From NCBI GenBank assembly GCA_009702045.1, contig WLIV01000013.1:1-64000 (forward strand): a stretch of 64,000 nt of DNA, given 5' to 3'. The translations under genes and the position numbers were made by a program. Below are positions 1-9,406 of this stretch, one piece after another. Within the stretch, counting starts at the first letter, position 1; the number at the start of each line of letters is the position of its first letter. The notes under the pieces were generated by a model that worked only from the letters and a program-made list of their open reading frames with translations, ran no database searches and was not told the DNA's origin. This DNA is from Actinomycetota bacterium (lineage in GTDB: Bacteria; Actinomycetota; Acidimicrobiia; Acidimicrobiales; Ilumatobacteraceae).

Positions 1-52
1 GGGTGAGTCCCATCACGTGGTGTAGGAGTCAGCGGCCATCGTCGGGGTGATG

Positions 53-112
53 GTGGTCATCGTGCGATTCTCGTAAGCGACCAAGCCAACAAGAAGGCCG
101 CACGATGACCAC
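53..112 (+). promoter_or_regulatory. Inverted repeat sequestering the transposase start
   Basis: GTGGTCATCGTGCG at 53-66 is perfectly repeated in inverted orientation at 99-112, with a 32-base loop. The transposase ATG (105-107) lies in the right arm. A transcript entering from outside the element would fold and hide the start codon; a transcript starting inside the loop would not. Such anti-readthrough hairpins are known in other IS families (IS10, IS50). The role here is inferred. Confidence 0.5.
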
Positions 113-1334
113 TCACGAGTTTGCCCTATCCGACCTTGCCGCGCGTCTGCTCGGCACCGATGCCAGTCTCTCGACGTCGCTGCGCGACATCCTCACTGTC
201 GCGTTGCAGGAGTTGATCGAAGCGGAGCTCACCGCGACGATCGGTGCCGCGCCTGGTGAACGCACGGCCGAGCGTGTGACGCAACGCAACGGGCATCGTC
301 CGAAGCTGCTCTCGACACCGGGAGGTGATGTCGAGATCGGGATCCCCAAGCTCCGTCAAGGTTCGTTCTTCCCGGAGCTGCTCGAGCCGCGCCGGCGGAT
401 CGACAAAGCGTTGTGGGCGGTGATCATGACCGCGTACATCACAGGCACCTCCACGAGGAAGGTCGACGATCTCGTCAAGGCGCTGGGTTGCGAGTCGGGG
501 ATCTCGAAGTCGACGGTGTCGCGGATCTGCACCCAGATCGACGCCGACGTGCATGTACTGCGGACACGCCGGTTGGATCATCAGCCGTTCGTCTACGTCT
601 GGCTCGACGCCACCTACGTCCATGTCCGCGAGCACCGCCAGGTCGTCTCGAAAGCGATCGTGATCGCCACCGGACTGCGTGCTGACGGGCATCGCGAGGT
701 CCTCGGCCTCGATGTCGGCGACAGCGAGAACGAAACATTCTGGCGCGAGTTCCTCACCAGCCTCACCGACCGCGGGCTCGCCGGTGTGCGCTTGGTGATC
801 TCCGACGCGCACGCCGGGCTGATCAAAGCGATCCGCCGCTGCTTCCAAGGCACCGCATGGCAACGCTGCCGCGTCCACGCGATGCGCAACCTGCTCTCCG
901 CAGCGAACCACCGCCACCGCCAAGTGATCGCCGCGTTGATCCGCACGATCTTCGTGCAACCCGACGCAGCCACCGCGACCACCCAGCTGCGTGCCGTTGT
1001 CGAACAGCTGCGACCCTACGCGCCCGGTGTCGCCGAGCGCCTCGAGGCCATGGAAGCCGACCTGCTCGCCTACACCGGGTTCCCGCCGGCGCACTGGTCC
1101 AAGATCTGGTCGAACAACCCGATCGAACGTCTCAACCGTGAACTCAAGCGACGCACCGATGTCGTCGGAATCTTTCCCGACAAGGCTTCCGTCATCCGCC
1201 TCGTCGGTGCCCTGCTCGTCGAGATCAACGACGAAATGATCGCCGCCGAACGCCGCTACATCGCCGCCGCCAGCGTCGCTGACCTCACCGATCAACCCGG
1301 CGAACTAGCCTTGCCCGCAGCACCCCGAACCTGA
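105..1334 (+). CDS. IS256-family (Mutator) transposase
   Basis: This 409-residue DDE transposase is the usual length for the IS256 family. The catalytic triad is visible as D168 (WLDATY), D234 (ISDAHAG) and E341 (NNPIERLNRELKRR). The family's C/H motif appears as CRVHAMRN at 255-262. It would cut and paste the element between its terminal inverted repeats. No frameshift or internal stop is seen, so the copy may be active. The start ATG at 105 lies in an inverted-repeat hairpin. The long opposite-strand reading frame over it is a GC-bias shadow. Confidence 0.95.
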   Translation: MTTHEFALSDLAARLLGTDASLSTSLRDILTVALQELIEAELTATIGAAPGERTAERVTQRNGHRPKLLSTPGGDVEIGIPKLRQGSFFPELLEPRRRIDKALWAVIMTAYITGTSTRKVDDLVKALGCESGISKSTVSRICTQIDADVHVLRTRRLDHQPFVYVWLDATYVHVREHRQVVSKAIVIATGLRADGHREVLGLDVGDSENETFWREFLTSLTDRGLAGVRLVISDAHAGLIKAIRRCFQGTAWQRCRVHAMRNLLSAANHRHRQVIAALIRTIFVQPDAATATTQLRAVVEQLRPYAPGVAERLEAMEADLLAYTGFPPAHWSKIWSNNPIERLNRELKRRTDVVGIFPDKASVIRLVGALLVEINDEMIAAERRYIAAASVADLTDQPGELALPAAPRT

Positions 1335-4300
1335 CCAACAGCTTCGAGGAACACACGAGCTTCTACACCACGCTCTGGGACGCAATCGGCAGTTCTGTCT
1401 TCCGGGGACAGCGATCTGAGGTCGAAGGGCCCGAGTTCCGGGGAGCCCTGCTCAAGAGCGGTCACCAGGTCCCATGAAGATCGAAGCTGCGCTGCCGCTT
1501 CGACCTTGATGGGGAAGAAGGTGCGGACGTCGATCAAATCGCTGGATGCAACTCCGAGGTCGCTACCTTCCTCGATCCTGGCGAGCTGCTCGGAAACCGT
1601 GCGGAGGTCCAGTGCTTGGAGTCTGCTTCCGAGGGACTTTCGTTGTTCGTCTGTGACTCGGCCGGAGTTTGCGAACTCCGCGACACGGGCGGCAAGCTCT
1701 TCCGACTGATCGGTTAGGATCTTGCGCAGATGCGTCAGTCGCTTCTCCAGTATTCGCAGATTCTCCTGCAGCATTGAGATGTCATCGAGTCGAGCCAGTT
1801 CGACATCTGTGAGGATGTCGGAAGCGTCCTCATCACGAATGAGATCGGCCGACCGGGCCTGGCCCAGAAGAACTTCGCATTGATCGCTTGAAGCGCGTAG
1901 CCGGGAACGAAGGTGAGATTCGGCGTCCGCGTGTGCTGATTCGAGATCCTTGCCCCAGCCGGGCCATAGGTGTCGCAGCGCTTCAATGGCGCGAGTGGCG
2001 CGCTTGAGCTCGCCGGCCTCGAGTAGGGCGCGGCACTTCTCTGATGAATCGTCTCGGTCGGCGAGGGCAGGGAGGTACGTGTTCAGCTTCTCTCGATCGG
2101 CGTAGTCATCTGGAGCTGAAGGAATGGATGGCTCGATGTCAACTTCCCAGCCCAGGATCGCGTCCGATGTCGGCATCGAGCTTGTCTCGACGACTTCATG
2201 CGAAAGGACGATTTCAATCAGGTCACACAGCCTTCGCTTGAGTTCCGAAGTTGCCGCAAGATCGGTGACCGCTGCCTCAAGAACCTTCTTGAGATGGATC
2301 GGTGTCAGCTGATCGAGCCCTGTGCGGCCGCGTGTCGACGACGATGGCTGGGCCGCCGCCACCCAACGTTGAAGATGCACGACCGCGTCCTCAATCATTT
2401 CGATCAGACGTTGTCGAGCCCTGGCATCGACGTTGGTGTGGTTGTGGAGACGCGGAGTCGATCGCGCCACGCGGTCGATGCGGTCCTGTATGGCAGCCCT
2501 TGTAGCAAGCTCGCTGCAGATGTCAGCGACCTCCCTGGCCCGCCGTTGATCGTTGGCTGCCACCACAGAGGCGGCGACGCCCAGGCATCCGTGTTCACCC
2601 TCGACGTGCGCCAGCTCTTGCCAGACAACAGTCGCCGGTTGGAACTTCAGTCTGCGTCGGGGTGCCGTCTTAAGAAAACCCTGCGCCCACTCCACCTCAG
2701 TTTCGGCAGGCCCAATCCGCTCAGTAGAGCGATCGTCAATGTCTGAGGCGTCAGCGGAGACTGTGATGCCACCCGCTGGCACCAACGCGAGATCCCTCAT
2801 GATCGACAGGAGATCAGTGCCCCACATTTGACCCTGGGTGGACAGCTGCGTCACAAAGGATATGAAACCCGGTTGGCCCGTGCTGGCGCATCCAGCGACA
2901 CCGACCACAGCGCCGATTCCTGCCCAGAGCTGATCGTCTCGGATCGCCCCAACGTCTAGCTGCGAGAGCAAACCAGAGGCGGCGTAAGCGAAGTCGTCAA
3001 AGGGTGAACGCGAGGCCTCGAGAAGGAGTGCTGCCTTGACTAGTTGGTGATGGGTCTCAGCAGGAGCTTCGGGCGATTCGTGGAGAGTGGACCAAGCAAG
3101 GAAAGCAGAGAGCTGGCCCGCGGCGAGCAACGTGGAACCTTCAACAGGGACTCGATCCTGTGTGGGGGAAGCCTCCACGGAATCATGCGTTGGTGCGACA
3201 ACTTTGCCGAGATCGACAGGATCTTCTGACCCTTTCGCCTTTGGCCCCGACTTATCTCTCGAGCCAGCCGACGAAGCAGAGACTGGGATCGGCGCCGGGG
3301 CACTGGGTATGGTCGCCTGTTCCGCAACAGCGGCGATTTCGGGGGTGGATTCAATCGGCGAATCGACGCGCTGGCTCGGATCCCGAGGGTCTCCAAGCGC
3401 TGGTGCCGGCGCGTCCTCTGCTTCATTGCCCAGCCGCTCGTTGGCGGAATCACCAGCATCCCCGGCAGCGCTATCGGGTAACGAAAGTACGCCGGAGCTA
3501 AGCGCCACGGCGACGTGTCCACCCGATGCTGGAGGCAGCGTTGACATAACCAGCTCACCCAGCTCAAAAGTGGCGCCCGCTTGATGCTTCCCATCGGCAC
3601 GGAGGAAATCGAGAAGGCGAGAGAGCGCCTGCCCGGCCACCTCATCCGTGTCCGTGACTTCGGACTGGGAGAGCCCCGACAGGCGCGACGCCATCGCTGC
3701 CAGATCCTCAAGCCCGGCGACTGGATGCGAGGCTTGAATGTTCGCGAGGGCGGACAGCCTGGCGAATGGTGGTTCGGAGATGCGAGTGAGCGCTGCCCTG
3801 TGCTCCTCAAGTGAGCGGACAGTAACTTCATCTTCTGGGATGCCAAAGCCAGTCTCTCGCGCCGCTTCAAGCGTTGATTTGAACTCCGCCACATAAGTCA
3901 TCAGGGCGAGAAGATCCCCATTGTCGACTTGCTTCCCCAAATCAACAGCCGACGACATTCGACCGACGGGTGCCTCCGCTGCCGAGCGCGCGTCCTCTAG
4001 CCGGTGGGCGGCATCTGTCTGTTCGGCGTCGGCGCCGTCGTCGGGTATCTGCAGCGTTGGATCACTGGGGGCCCGCAACTGCGGATGCATTACAGCCACA
4101 TACTCCACGACACCCGGGGATTCGGCGCCGACGACGAGTGCGTTCAGAAGCGCTAATCGAACAATCTTCGGTGGATAGGGGTTGAGAGCCTCGTCAACTG
4201 TAGCCATCAGCTGGCGAACGCTGGGCCACCGAACCGACTCTGCGAGTTCATTGTGGATCAGTTTCACGCACGAACTGACAAGAACGTTCTCGACGAACCG

Positions 4301-4576
4301 CCGCCGGGCGTCTGGGCCCAGCTTCGTCTTGAAGTTGGTTGCAGCCAGAAGTGGCTTGTAATGGCCGCTCATCTTCAGCGGTGCGCGAAGGGCATCGGCA
4401 ACTTGGCTGGACGGCTTCCAGGCCCTCAGGAAGTCACCGGACATTGCCTCTCGGAATGTCGCGTCCCAGAGCTCCTGATACTGGGCATCGGTGAGGGTCC
4501 CGTCAACGCGCATCTGGTCCAGCGCCTCTCCGGAGCCCCGCCGTGGCGGATGGCTGCATGGACCCCTTCTTATCAC
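1292..4576 (-). pseudogene. Large uncharacterised protein, 3' end replaced by IS256
   Basis: This reading frame of about 1094 codons matches no family I recognise. The N-terminal 150 residues look globular. Residues roughly 190-480 are low-complexity and rich in Ala, Pro, Ser and Asp. The C-terminal third is charged and helical, with probable coiled coil (around SMLQENLRILEKRLTHLRK). The last 31 or so codons, after about 1385, are read from the IS256 right end, so the native C-terminus is lost. An in-frame stop lies just before the GTG at 4576; a better start may be the ATG at 4513, or the 5' end may also be missing. Base composition is visibly less GC-rich than the rest of the window, suggesting transfer. 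Coiled-coil size and the IS-rich setting would suit a defence-island protein, but nothing in the sequence shows that. Confidence 0.6.
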
Positions 4577-4853
4577 CGATCAATGCTCGCTCTTGCCGAC
4601 AGACGGTTCAATGGCTCGTCGGCCTGGCGCATCATGGCCGGGTCGGCCAAATGACCGTTCTGCTGACGGCAACAGGCAGAGGGACACCGGCGGTGGATCG
4701 GGAGTTGGCTGATTCGAGCGAAGAGAGAACGCCACTCCCGTGGTCTTAGCGTTCGCTGCCGTCGCCCAGGTCGACAGAAGATCCCGAGCTATCCACTTGT
4801 TCCTCACAGGGCACACAAGAGCAGTCACCGATCCCGGGGTTCCTCTGTGTTTG
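4577..4853. other. Non-coding stretch between large gene and IS110
   Basis: I see no convincing gene here. The stretch probably holds the 5' flank of the large gene and the transposase-distal end of the IS110 element, whose exact boundary cannot be set by eye because IS110 elements lack clear terminal inverted repeats. Confidence 0.4.
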
Positions 4854-5909
4854 TCAAGCGGCGATTTCGCCGGGTTCGAGCTGACCTGGTGCGCGTCGTT
4901 CGTCGGCGAGCATGAGTCGCCAGAGGTGGGCGGCGAGTCGTCGCTTCAAGCAGCGGAGTGCTTCGTTTCGGGTCTTGCCCTCGGCGAGTTTCGCGTCGAA
5001 GTAGTGACGGCCGACGCTGTCACGCATTCGCACTTGGGTGACTGCGACGAGATGGATCGCTGAGTTCAGTTGGCGGTCACCGCTGCGCGAGAGACGGTGG
5101 CGTGCCTTGTCACCGCTGGCCACCTCGATCGGGGCGACACCCGCATACGCGGCGAACGCATCAGCACTGCGGAACCGCGACGCCGGCCCGGTCCGGCCGA
5201 TCAGGCGGACTGCGTTGATCGGACCGACTCCGTCGACCTCTCGAAGCCGAGTGCCGTGCTCATCGAGCGCGTCAGTCATCCGCTTGGCGATGTCAGCCAG
5301 GTTGGCGTCCGCCGCTCGCAAATCGCGAACCAGATCTTGGGCGAGTTCCTTACGCATCCGTTCAGCAGGTGATGACGGTCGCACAGATCTCAGCATCGCT
5401 GCCGCAACCGTGGCCTTCAAAGCGAGCGGGGCGCCACCCGGGATCAGATCACGGATCAATGCGTGGAGCTGGTTCGTCACCCGAACCCGTTGTGCGGCAA
5501 GGTTCGCGCGGCGTTCCTCGAGCAATGCAAACACGACCGTGTGGTCCTCACCGGACACGACCGAAGCATCGCCCTGCAACGCGGCGACGCTCGCCGCGGC
5601 GGACGCGTCGATGACATCGTTCTTGCGGCGACCGCCACGCGACAACTCTCGAACCCGTGCGGTCGCCGTGGCCGACACGTCCCAGACGACCTCATCGCGG
5701 GCAACCAGCCACTGCGCGAGATGACGACCCAAACCGCGTGCGTTCTCGACGGCCCATCGGCGATCGCTGAACTGGGCAGCCCAACGCAACAGCTGGCGAT
5801 AGCCGACCAGCGATGCATCAATCCGAAGCGATGCCACTGGCATGTTCGTAGCCGGGTCCACTGCTGTCGCGGTGTGGGAACTCTTGTGCGGGTCGACCCC
5901 GATGATCAT
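4854..5909 (-). CDS. IS110-family transposase (DEDD recombinase)
   Basis: This 351-residue protein has the IS110 layout. The N-terminal DEDD (RuvC-like) domain begins at the very start (MIIGVDPHKSSHTA, first catalytic Asp in GVDPHK). The C-terminal transposase_20 domain includes GVGPINAVRLIGRTG and the Ser-bearing segment FAAYAGVAPIEVASG, followed by the DRQLNSAIH motif. I chose the ATG at 5909 because it gives the family's canonical N-terminus; a longer frame upstream runs through the element's non-coding leader. IS110 enzymes work with a structured bridge (seek) RNA encoded in that leader. Confidence 0.93.
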   Translation of the reverse strand: MIIGVDPHKSSHTATAVDPATNMPVASLRIDASLVGYRQLLRWAAQFSDRRWAVENARGLGRHLAQWLVARDEVVWDVSATATARVRELSRGGRRKNDVIDASAAASVAALQGDASVVSGEDHTVVFALLEERRANLAAQRVRVTNQLHALIRDLIPGGAPLALKATVAAAMLRSVRPSSPAERMRKELAQDLVRDLRAADANLADIAKRMTDALDEHGTRLREVDGVGPINAVRLIGRTGPASRFRSADAFAAYAGVAPIEVASGDKARHRLSRSGDRQLNSAIHLVAVTQVRMRDSVGRHYFDAKLAEGKTRNEALRCLKRRLAAHLWRLMLADERRAPGQLEPGEIAA

Positions 5910-6150
5910 GACGTTGTCTCCGATCGTGTTCGATGATGGAAAGCCACGGTCGGCATGCCGACTTCCGGAAACCCCGCTGGGGCACCACTCCTCTGTTGAG
6001 CCAGACCGCAACCGGTCGCTGGCGGGAGGCAAACCCCGGGAGAGCCAACCCGAAGGCGGCAGGCGATTCACGAGCCAACCCGACCAGCGACCTACCGGAC
6101 GCTACGAGCCTCAACCCACAACGACCGACACCTCACATACAAGTCGGCGG
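5910..6150 (-). ncRNA. IS110 leader, probable bridge-RNA region
   Basis: About 240 bases upstream of the transposase start carry no gene. They contain several short self-complementary stretches, for example around ccggaaaccccgctgggg and cgctggcgggaggc. In IS110-group elements this position encodes the bridge RNA that base-pairs with target and donor DNA. The assignment rests on position and family knowledge. Boundaries are approximate and I did not fold the RNA. Confidence 0.4.
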
Positions 6151-6197
6151 TTCAAGGTTCGGGGGTTCCAGGCCGCGGGTCGAGCGCCGCCCGCCAG

Positions 6198-7013
6198 TCA
6201 CCGGCCCGGGAGGTCGCTGAGGTCGCGTGCCACCTCGACCTGGCAGCAACGGGTGTCGACGTCGACAAGGAAGAGGCTCTGATGCGTCATCACCACTCCT
6301 TCGCGCAGCCCGTGCGCCTCCGCGAGCGTCAGCGCCACGAGACTGTTCAGCGGTGCGACCACTCCGTGCGTGGTCATCCCCCGAACCTTCATCGTCACCG
6401 GCCACGCGTCGGTGCCGGACTCCACCAGGTCGGCCGCATCGACCTCGCTCATCGGCAGCAACCACCATTCGCCGCCACCGGGCATGGCCGAGGCGGCGTT
6501 GCGGCCCACCATCTCGACTCCGTGCTCCGTCACCACCGACAAGCTACGCAGTTGTGCTTGCGCACGTACCCAGTCATCGTCGCCATCGACCATTTCGTCG
6601 ATGGGCACGGTGTCCCAGCTCAGGTCCTCCTGCTCAGGCTCGACGGCCAGTAGGCGTCGCCCAGGACCGCAGTAGAACGCCTCGGATGCCAGGAGGCAGC
6701 GCCACGAGCCCTCGGCAGGGTCCTCGAATTCGCCGATGATCCTCACCTCGATTTCGCCGCCATCACGACTATCGCCGAGGAACCACACGGTGCCGCTCTG
6801 GAAGATCTCCTGCCGACGAACCCAACCCAATGCCGACCCAACGCCGTCCACCGCGATGGCTGATGCCACCGTCGCGACGCAGCGGTCCCAGTAGTCGTCG
6901 AAGCGGGCGGGCAGGAAGATGGAGCGCGGCGACTTCGGGATGGGGTGACGTACCCACGCGTCTGGGTCGTACTCATCGTCGATCAAATCCAGCACTGCAG
7001 CCTCGGTGTACAT
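6198..7013 (-). CDS. Hypothetical protein
   Basis: I do not recognise this protein (271 residues from the ATG at 7013). It is acidic and Trp-rich, apparently soluble, with no signal peptide or membrane segment. The frame extends to a GTG at 7151, which would add 46 residues that are basic and rich in Ser, Pro and Gly and look like linker or non-coding sequence. It sits alone between the IS110 leader and a non-coding gap. Codon use is ordinary for the window, so I consider it a real gene of unknown role. Confidence 0.55.
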   Translation of the reverse strand: MYTEAAVLDLIDDEYDPDAWVRHPIPKSPRSIFLPARFDDYWDRCVATVASAIAVDGVGSALGWVRRQEIFQSGTVWFLGDSRDGGEIEVRIIGEFEDPAEGSWRCLLASEAFYCGPGRRLLAVEPEQEDLSWDTVPIDEMVDGDDDWVRAQAQLRSLSVVTEHGVEMVGRNAASAMPGGGEWWLLPMSEVDAADLVESGTDAWPVTMKVRGMTTHGVVAPLNSLVALTLAEAHGLREGVVMTHQSLFLVDVDTRCCQVEVARDLSDLPGR

Positions 7014-7461
7014 CGGTCTGCCCGGTCTGCCTGGCTTGCTGGACACGAGCCGTGGCGAGCGAAACCAACTACTCGTGAAGCCGAACGGGGCCGACGGCTT
7101 GGGAGCCCACTTCGGGCCCGAGGAACCACTGGCTTTCTTCGGAATCAACACGCCTCACCGCCTCGTCAACAATCTGCAGACTACCGAGAAGGTCCGCGTC
7201 GCGTTGCCAGCGCAGCAGGAGGATCGGTCCAGTGAGCCGCCCGTGGATCGGCGACTGCCGTTGTGGCAGTCGACGTACGGCGGGTGAAGTCGCCGACCTA
7301 ATGATGTGTCGCTGTAGCCAAAGTGATCGCGTCGCCAGTCACCGCGACCGCGCCGCGTAGTCGCATGGTCAGTGACGTCGTCAATCTCGCGACGGCTAGA
7401 AGTCCTCGTGTCCGCCACACACTGGGAGATCACCGAGTTCAAGTGGGTCGTTAGCCGGGTG
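7014..7461. other. Non-coding stretch, nothing recognised
   Basis: No credible gene, RNA or repeat is visible. Short open frames exist on both strands but have no ribosome binding site and no protein-like composition. The part near 7014-7151 may be the 5' extension of the preceding minus-strand gene. Confidence 0.4.
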
Positions 7462-8067
7462 CTAAGGCAGTCTGCGAATGGGAGGTTCGGGCCGCGGTCT
7501 AGGGAGCCTGTCGGCTTGGCTAAGCGGGCCGAGCGTTAGCTCCAGGCATTCCTCCAGCACCGCTGCTGCGAGGCCCGCCAGCGACTGGTCACGGGGCAGG
7601 GGAAACGGGAGGGGCGAGTTGAGGGGAAGCGCGGCTTTGTGACCGTGCGCAAGATTGGATCGAACGATCCACAGCAGGTCTGCCAGTCGGTCGGCCGCAT
7701 CGTTGACATTGCGAGGAGATCCGGAACGGTCAAGTCGTCCAAACGCTTCGACCGCCTTCTTGTGCCCGGCCTCGGGGTTCGAGTTCGGGCCGTTGCGGCC
7801 GAGATCTCGGATGAGTGGGCGCGCATCAACCAACTGGCGTACCGACGTAGCGAACAGGACACCCGGAATCGATTCGATCAATCTCCGCCGAGCAACGTCT
7901 GGGTTCATGCCAGCGGTGCCGGGGTTCTCCTCGGCCAGCAACTCGAACGCCCAAACCAAGGTGATCGTGCGGAAGATCAACTCGCTGTAGTCCTTGGCGG
8001 TTCGCCAGTGGCTGATCGCACGCTGTACAGCGACGGCGTGCTCAGGGTCTGACACCCACCCCAGCAT
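7462..8067 (-). CDS. Unknown protein with HEPN-like RxxxxH motif
   Basis: This 201-residue, mostly helical protein has no match I can name. The segment WIVRSNLAHGHK (about residues 134-145) holds R-S-N-L-A-H, the R-x4-H spacing typical of the HEPN ribonuclease active site. The helices around it suit a small all-alpha domain. It overlaps the upstream gene by one base (TAATG), so the two are translationally coupled. The HEPN link is inference from one motif; a structure prediction would settle it. The setting, next to two insertion sequences, suits an accessory toxin or defence gene. Confidence 0.6.
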   Translation of the reverse strand: MLGWVSDPEHAVAVQRAISHWRTAKDYSELIFRTITLVWAFELLAEENPGTAGMNPDVARRRLIESIPGVLFATSVRQLVDARPLIRDLGRNGPNSNPEAGHKKAVEAFGRLDRSGSPRNVNDAADRLADLLWIVRSNLAHGHKAALPLNSPLPFPLPRDQSLAGLAAAVLEECLELTLGPLSQADRLPRPRPEPPIRRLP

Positions 8068-8582
8068 TAGGCGTCGCCTGCACCCAGGTCGCCATTGGCG
8101 AACCGTTGTTCTCCACTTCCGTAAGCCAGGTAGGAAGTCGTGAGCACCTCAACCTCACCATCGATGTCGACCAGAACCTGCAGCTGACGTGTGATTGAGG
8201 ATCCAGCGCAGACCGCGACCACGACGCTCGCGGCAGCGAGTCCTGCGCACGCTGCAGACACAGCGAGTCCGGCGGCTTCTGGAAGTTCGTAGGGGCCATC
8301 GTCGATCCGTAACGTGTTCACACGGCCCAGCGCCTGGTTGGTCTCCAGATCGCCAACAACGATTGCCGCCAGCATTACCAGCGCGTCGCTGAGGATCGTG
8401 TCCGGGCCACGCGGAATCCACGACACGGTTTGACCGACCTCGGCTGGGTCGGTCGGCACGAGCTGCAGCACCGGTCTTGACCCCTCGAGCAGATAGAGCA
8501 CGTGAGTTGGTACGGGCGCCCGGCCGGCGAACCGACCCCTCGAGGCGGGTCCGATATGGATGTAGGCGGTCACTTCGGCCAT
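8067..8582 (-). CDS. Unknown partner of the HEPN-like protein
   Basis: This 171-residue protein is unrecognised. A hydrophobic Ala/Val-rich stretch (about 108-128) could be a membrane segment or a buried helix, and the rest reads as mixed alpha/beta. Its stop overlaps the start of the following HEPN-like gene by one base, so the pair forms one transcription unit. A -10-like AAGACT lies six bases before the ATG with no ribosome binding site, consistent with a leaderless start. It could be the antitoxin or sensor half of a two-gene system, but nothing in the sequence proves that. Confidence 0.6.
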   Translation of the reverse strand: MAEVTAYIHIGPASRGRFAGRAPVPTHVLYLLEGSRPVLQLVPTDPAEVGQTVSWIPRGPDTILSDALVMLAAIVVGDLETNQALGRVNTLRIDDGPYELPEAAGLAVSAACAGLAAASVVVAVCAGSSITRQLQVLVDIDGEVEVLTTSYLAYGSGEQRFANGDLGAGDA

Positions 8583-8625
8583 ACCGGCAGTCTTGCCGAT
8601 CTAGCCGGGCATCCGAGACAGGAGT

Positions 8626-9402
8626 TCACTCGACGATCGCCGCGATCATCTGTGCAAACGATTCGACCTGTGTCATACCTGCCGACCCGCCCCGCTCCAG
8701 GTACAGATCCCGCCGGAGCTCGACCATCACCGACGACACCTCAGGTACACGTCGGTAGTGCTTCGTCGGTACGTAGGTGCCGGCGAATGGCGTGTTCCAA
8801 CCCACGCCTTCGGCGATCCCGCCAAAGCTCTGCTCTGCCACCTCGGACAACCACGCCGGAGTGTGGAAATGATCACTGCCCAAGCACACGCCTGGGCGCA
8901 GCGCAGTCTGGTCGAGTTCGTAGGGCAACGGATCCTGCGGGAACGAATGGAGGTCGATAATGATGCACCGACCGTGCGTGGCCAGCACCCGGTCGACCTG
9001 CTGCTCGATCGCCTTCGCGTAGGGGAAGAAGTAGCTCTCCAGCAACTGCGTGTCGTCCACGCCGATCCCGTGACGAAGAGGTGCACCGCTCGATGTCTTC
9101 GTGTAGACCGCGCCCATGCCCACCCGTCGCATGACCTCCCGCTCGTCGGGGAAACGCTCGGGGTCGACAACCAGCCGCGAGAGTCGGTTCACGAACAGGT
9201 TGACCGGGCACAAGGCGGCAACCCGCTGCGCGATGAGATCCGTGTGATGGTCGGTCATCAGGGCGAGCTCGTTCACCAGTTCGTCATCGGACAGCACGAT
9301 CTGGTCGCGCACAGCCGGCGGTATGACGGTGGCAGCGTGTGGCACGTGGATGAGCACAGGGCTGTCGGCTTCGGTCACCGTCCAGTTCGACATCGTCGAC
9401 AT
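8626..9402 (-). CDS. N-formylglutamate amidohydrolase family protein
   Basis: This 258-residue enzyme belongs to the HutG/N-formylglutamate deformylase fold, zinc-type hydrolases that remove formyl groups from N-formyl amino acids. Metal-site motifs are visible: HVPHAA near the N-terminus, a DHHTD cluster, and IIDLHSFP in the middle. The ATG at 9402 is preceded by GGTGAGAG. The gene follows the amine oxidase by only four bases, so the two are one operon. No hut genes are nearby, so histidine degradation is not implied; the pair may act on an amine or N-formyl substrate. Family confidence is high and substrate confidence low. Confidence 0.85.
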   Translation of the reverse strand: MSTMSNWTVTEADSPVLIHVPHAATVIPPAVRDQIVLSDDELVNELALMTDHHTDLIAQRVAALCPVNLFVNRLSRLVVDPERFPDEREVMRRVGMGAVYTKTSSGAPLRHGIGVDDTQLLESYFFPYAKAIEQQVDRVLATHGRCIIIDLHSFPQDPLPYELDQTALRPGVCLGSDHFHTPAWLSEVAEQSFGGIAEGVGWNTPFAGTYVPTKHYRRVPEVSSVMVELRRDLYLERGGSAGMTQVESFAQMIAAIVE

Positions 9403-9406
9403 GCTC

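Larger units (their letters stand above)
3..1385 (+). mobile_element. IS256-family insertion sequence
   Basis: Imperfect terminal inverted repeats of about 25 bases bound the element. The left end (4-28) and the reverse complement of the right end (1360-1384) share GTCCCA, CGTGGTGTAG and flanking matches, roughly 20 of 25 positions. The single gene inside is a Mutator/IS256 transposase. Only three bases lie left of the element, so the 8-9 bp target duplication usual for IS256 cannot be tested. The right end lies inside the frame of the large minus-strand gene that follows, so that gene was the insertion target. Confidence 0.85.

Noticed and set aside
126-1295. Long minus-strand open frame opposite the IS256 transposase
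   Set aside because: It is a codon-bias shadow in high-GC DNA, with no ribosome site and no protein-like motifs.
7155-7442. 95-codon minus-strand frame in the 7.1-7.4 kb gap
   Set aside because: The composition is Arg/Ser/Thr-rich without structure, with no start signal and no family resemblance.
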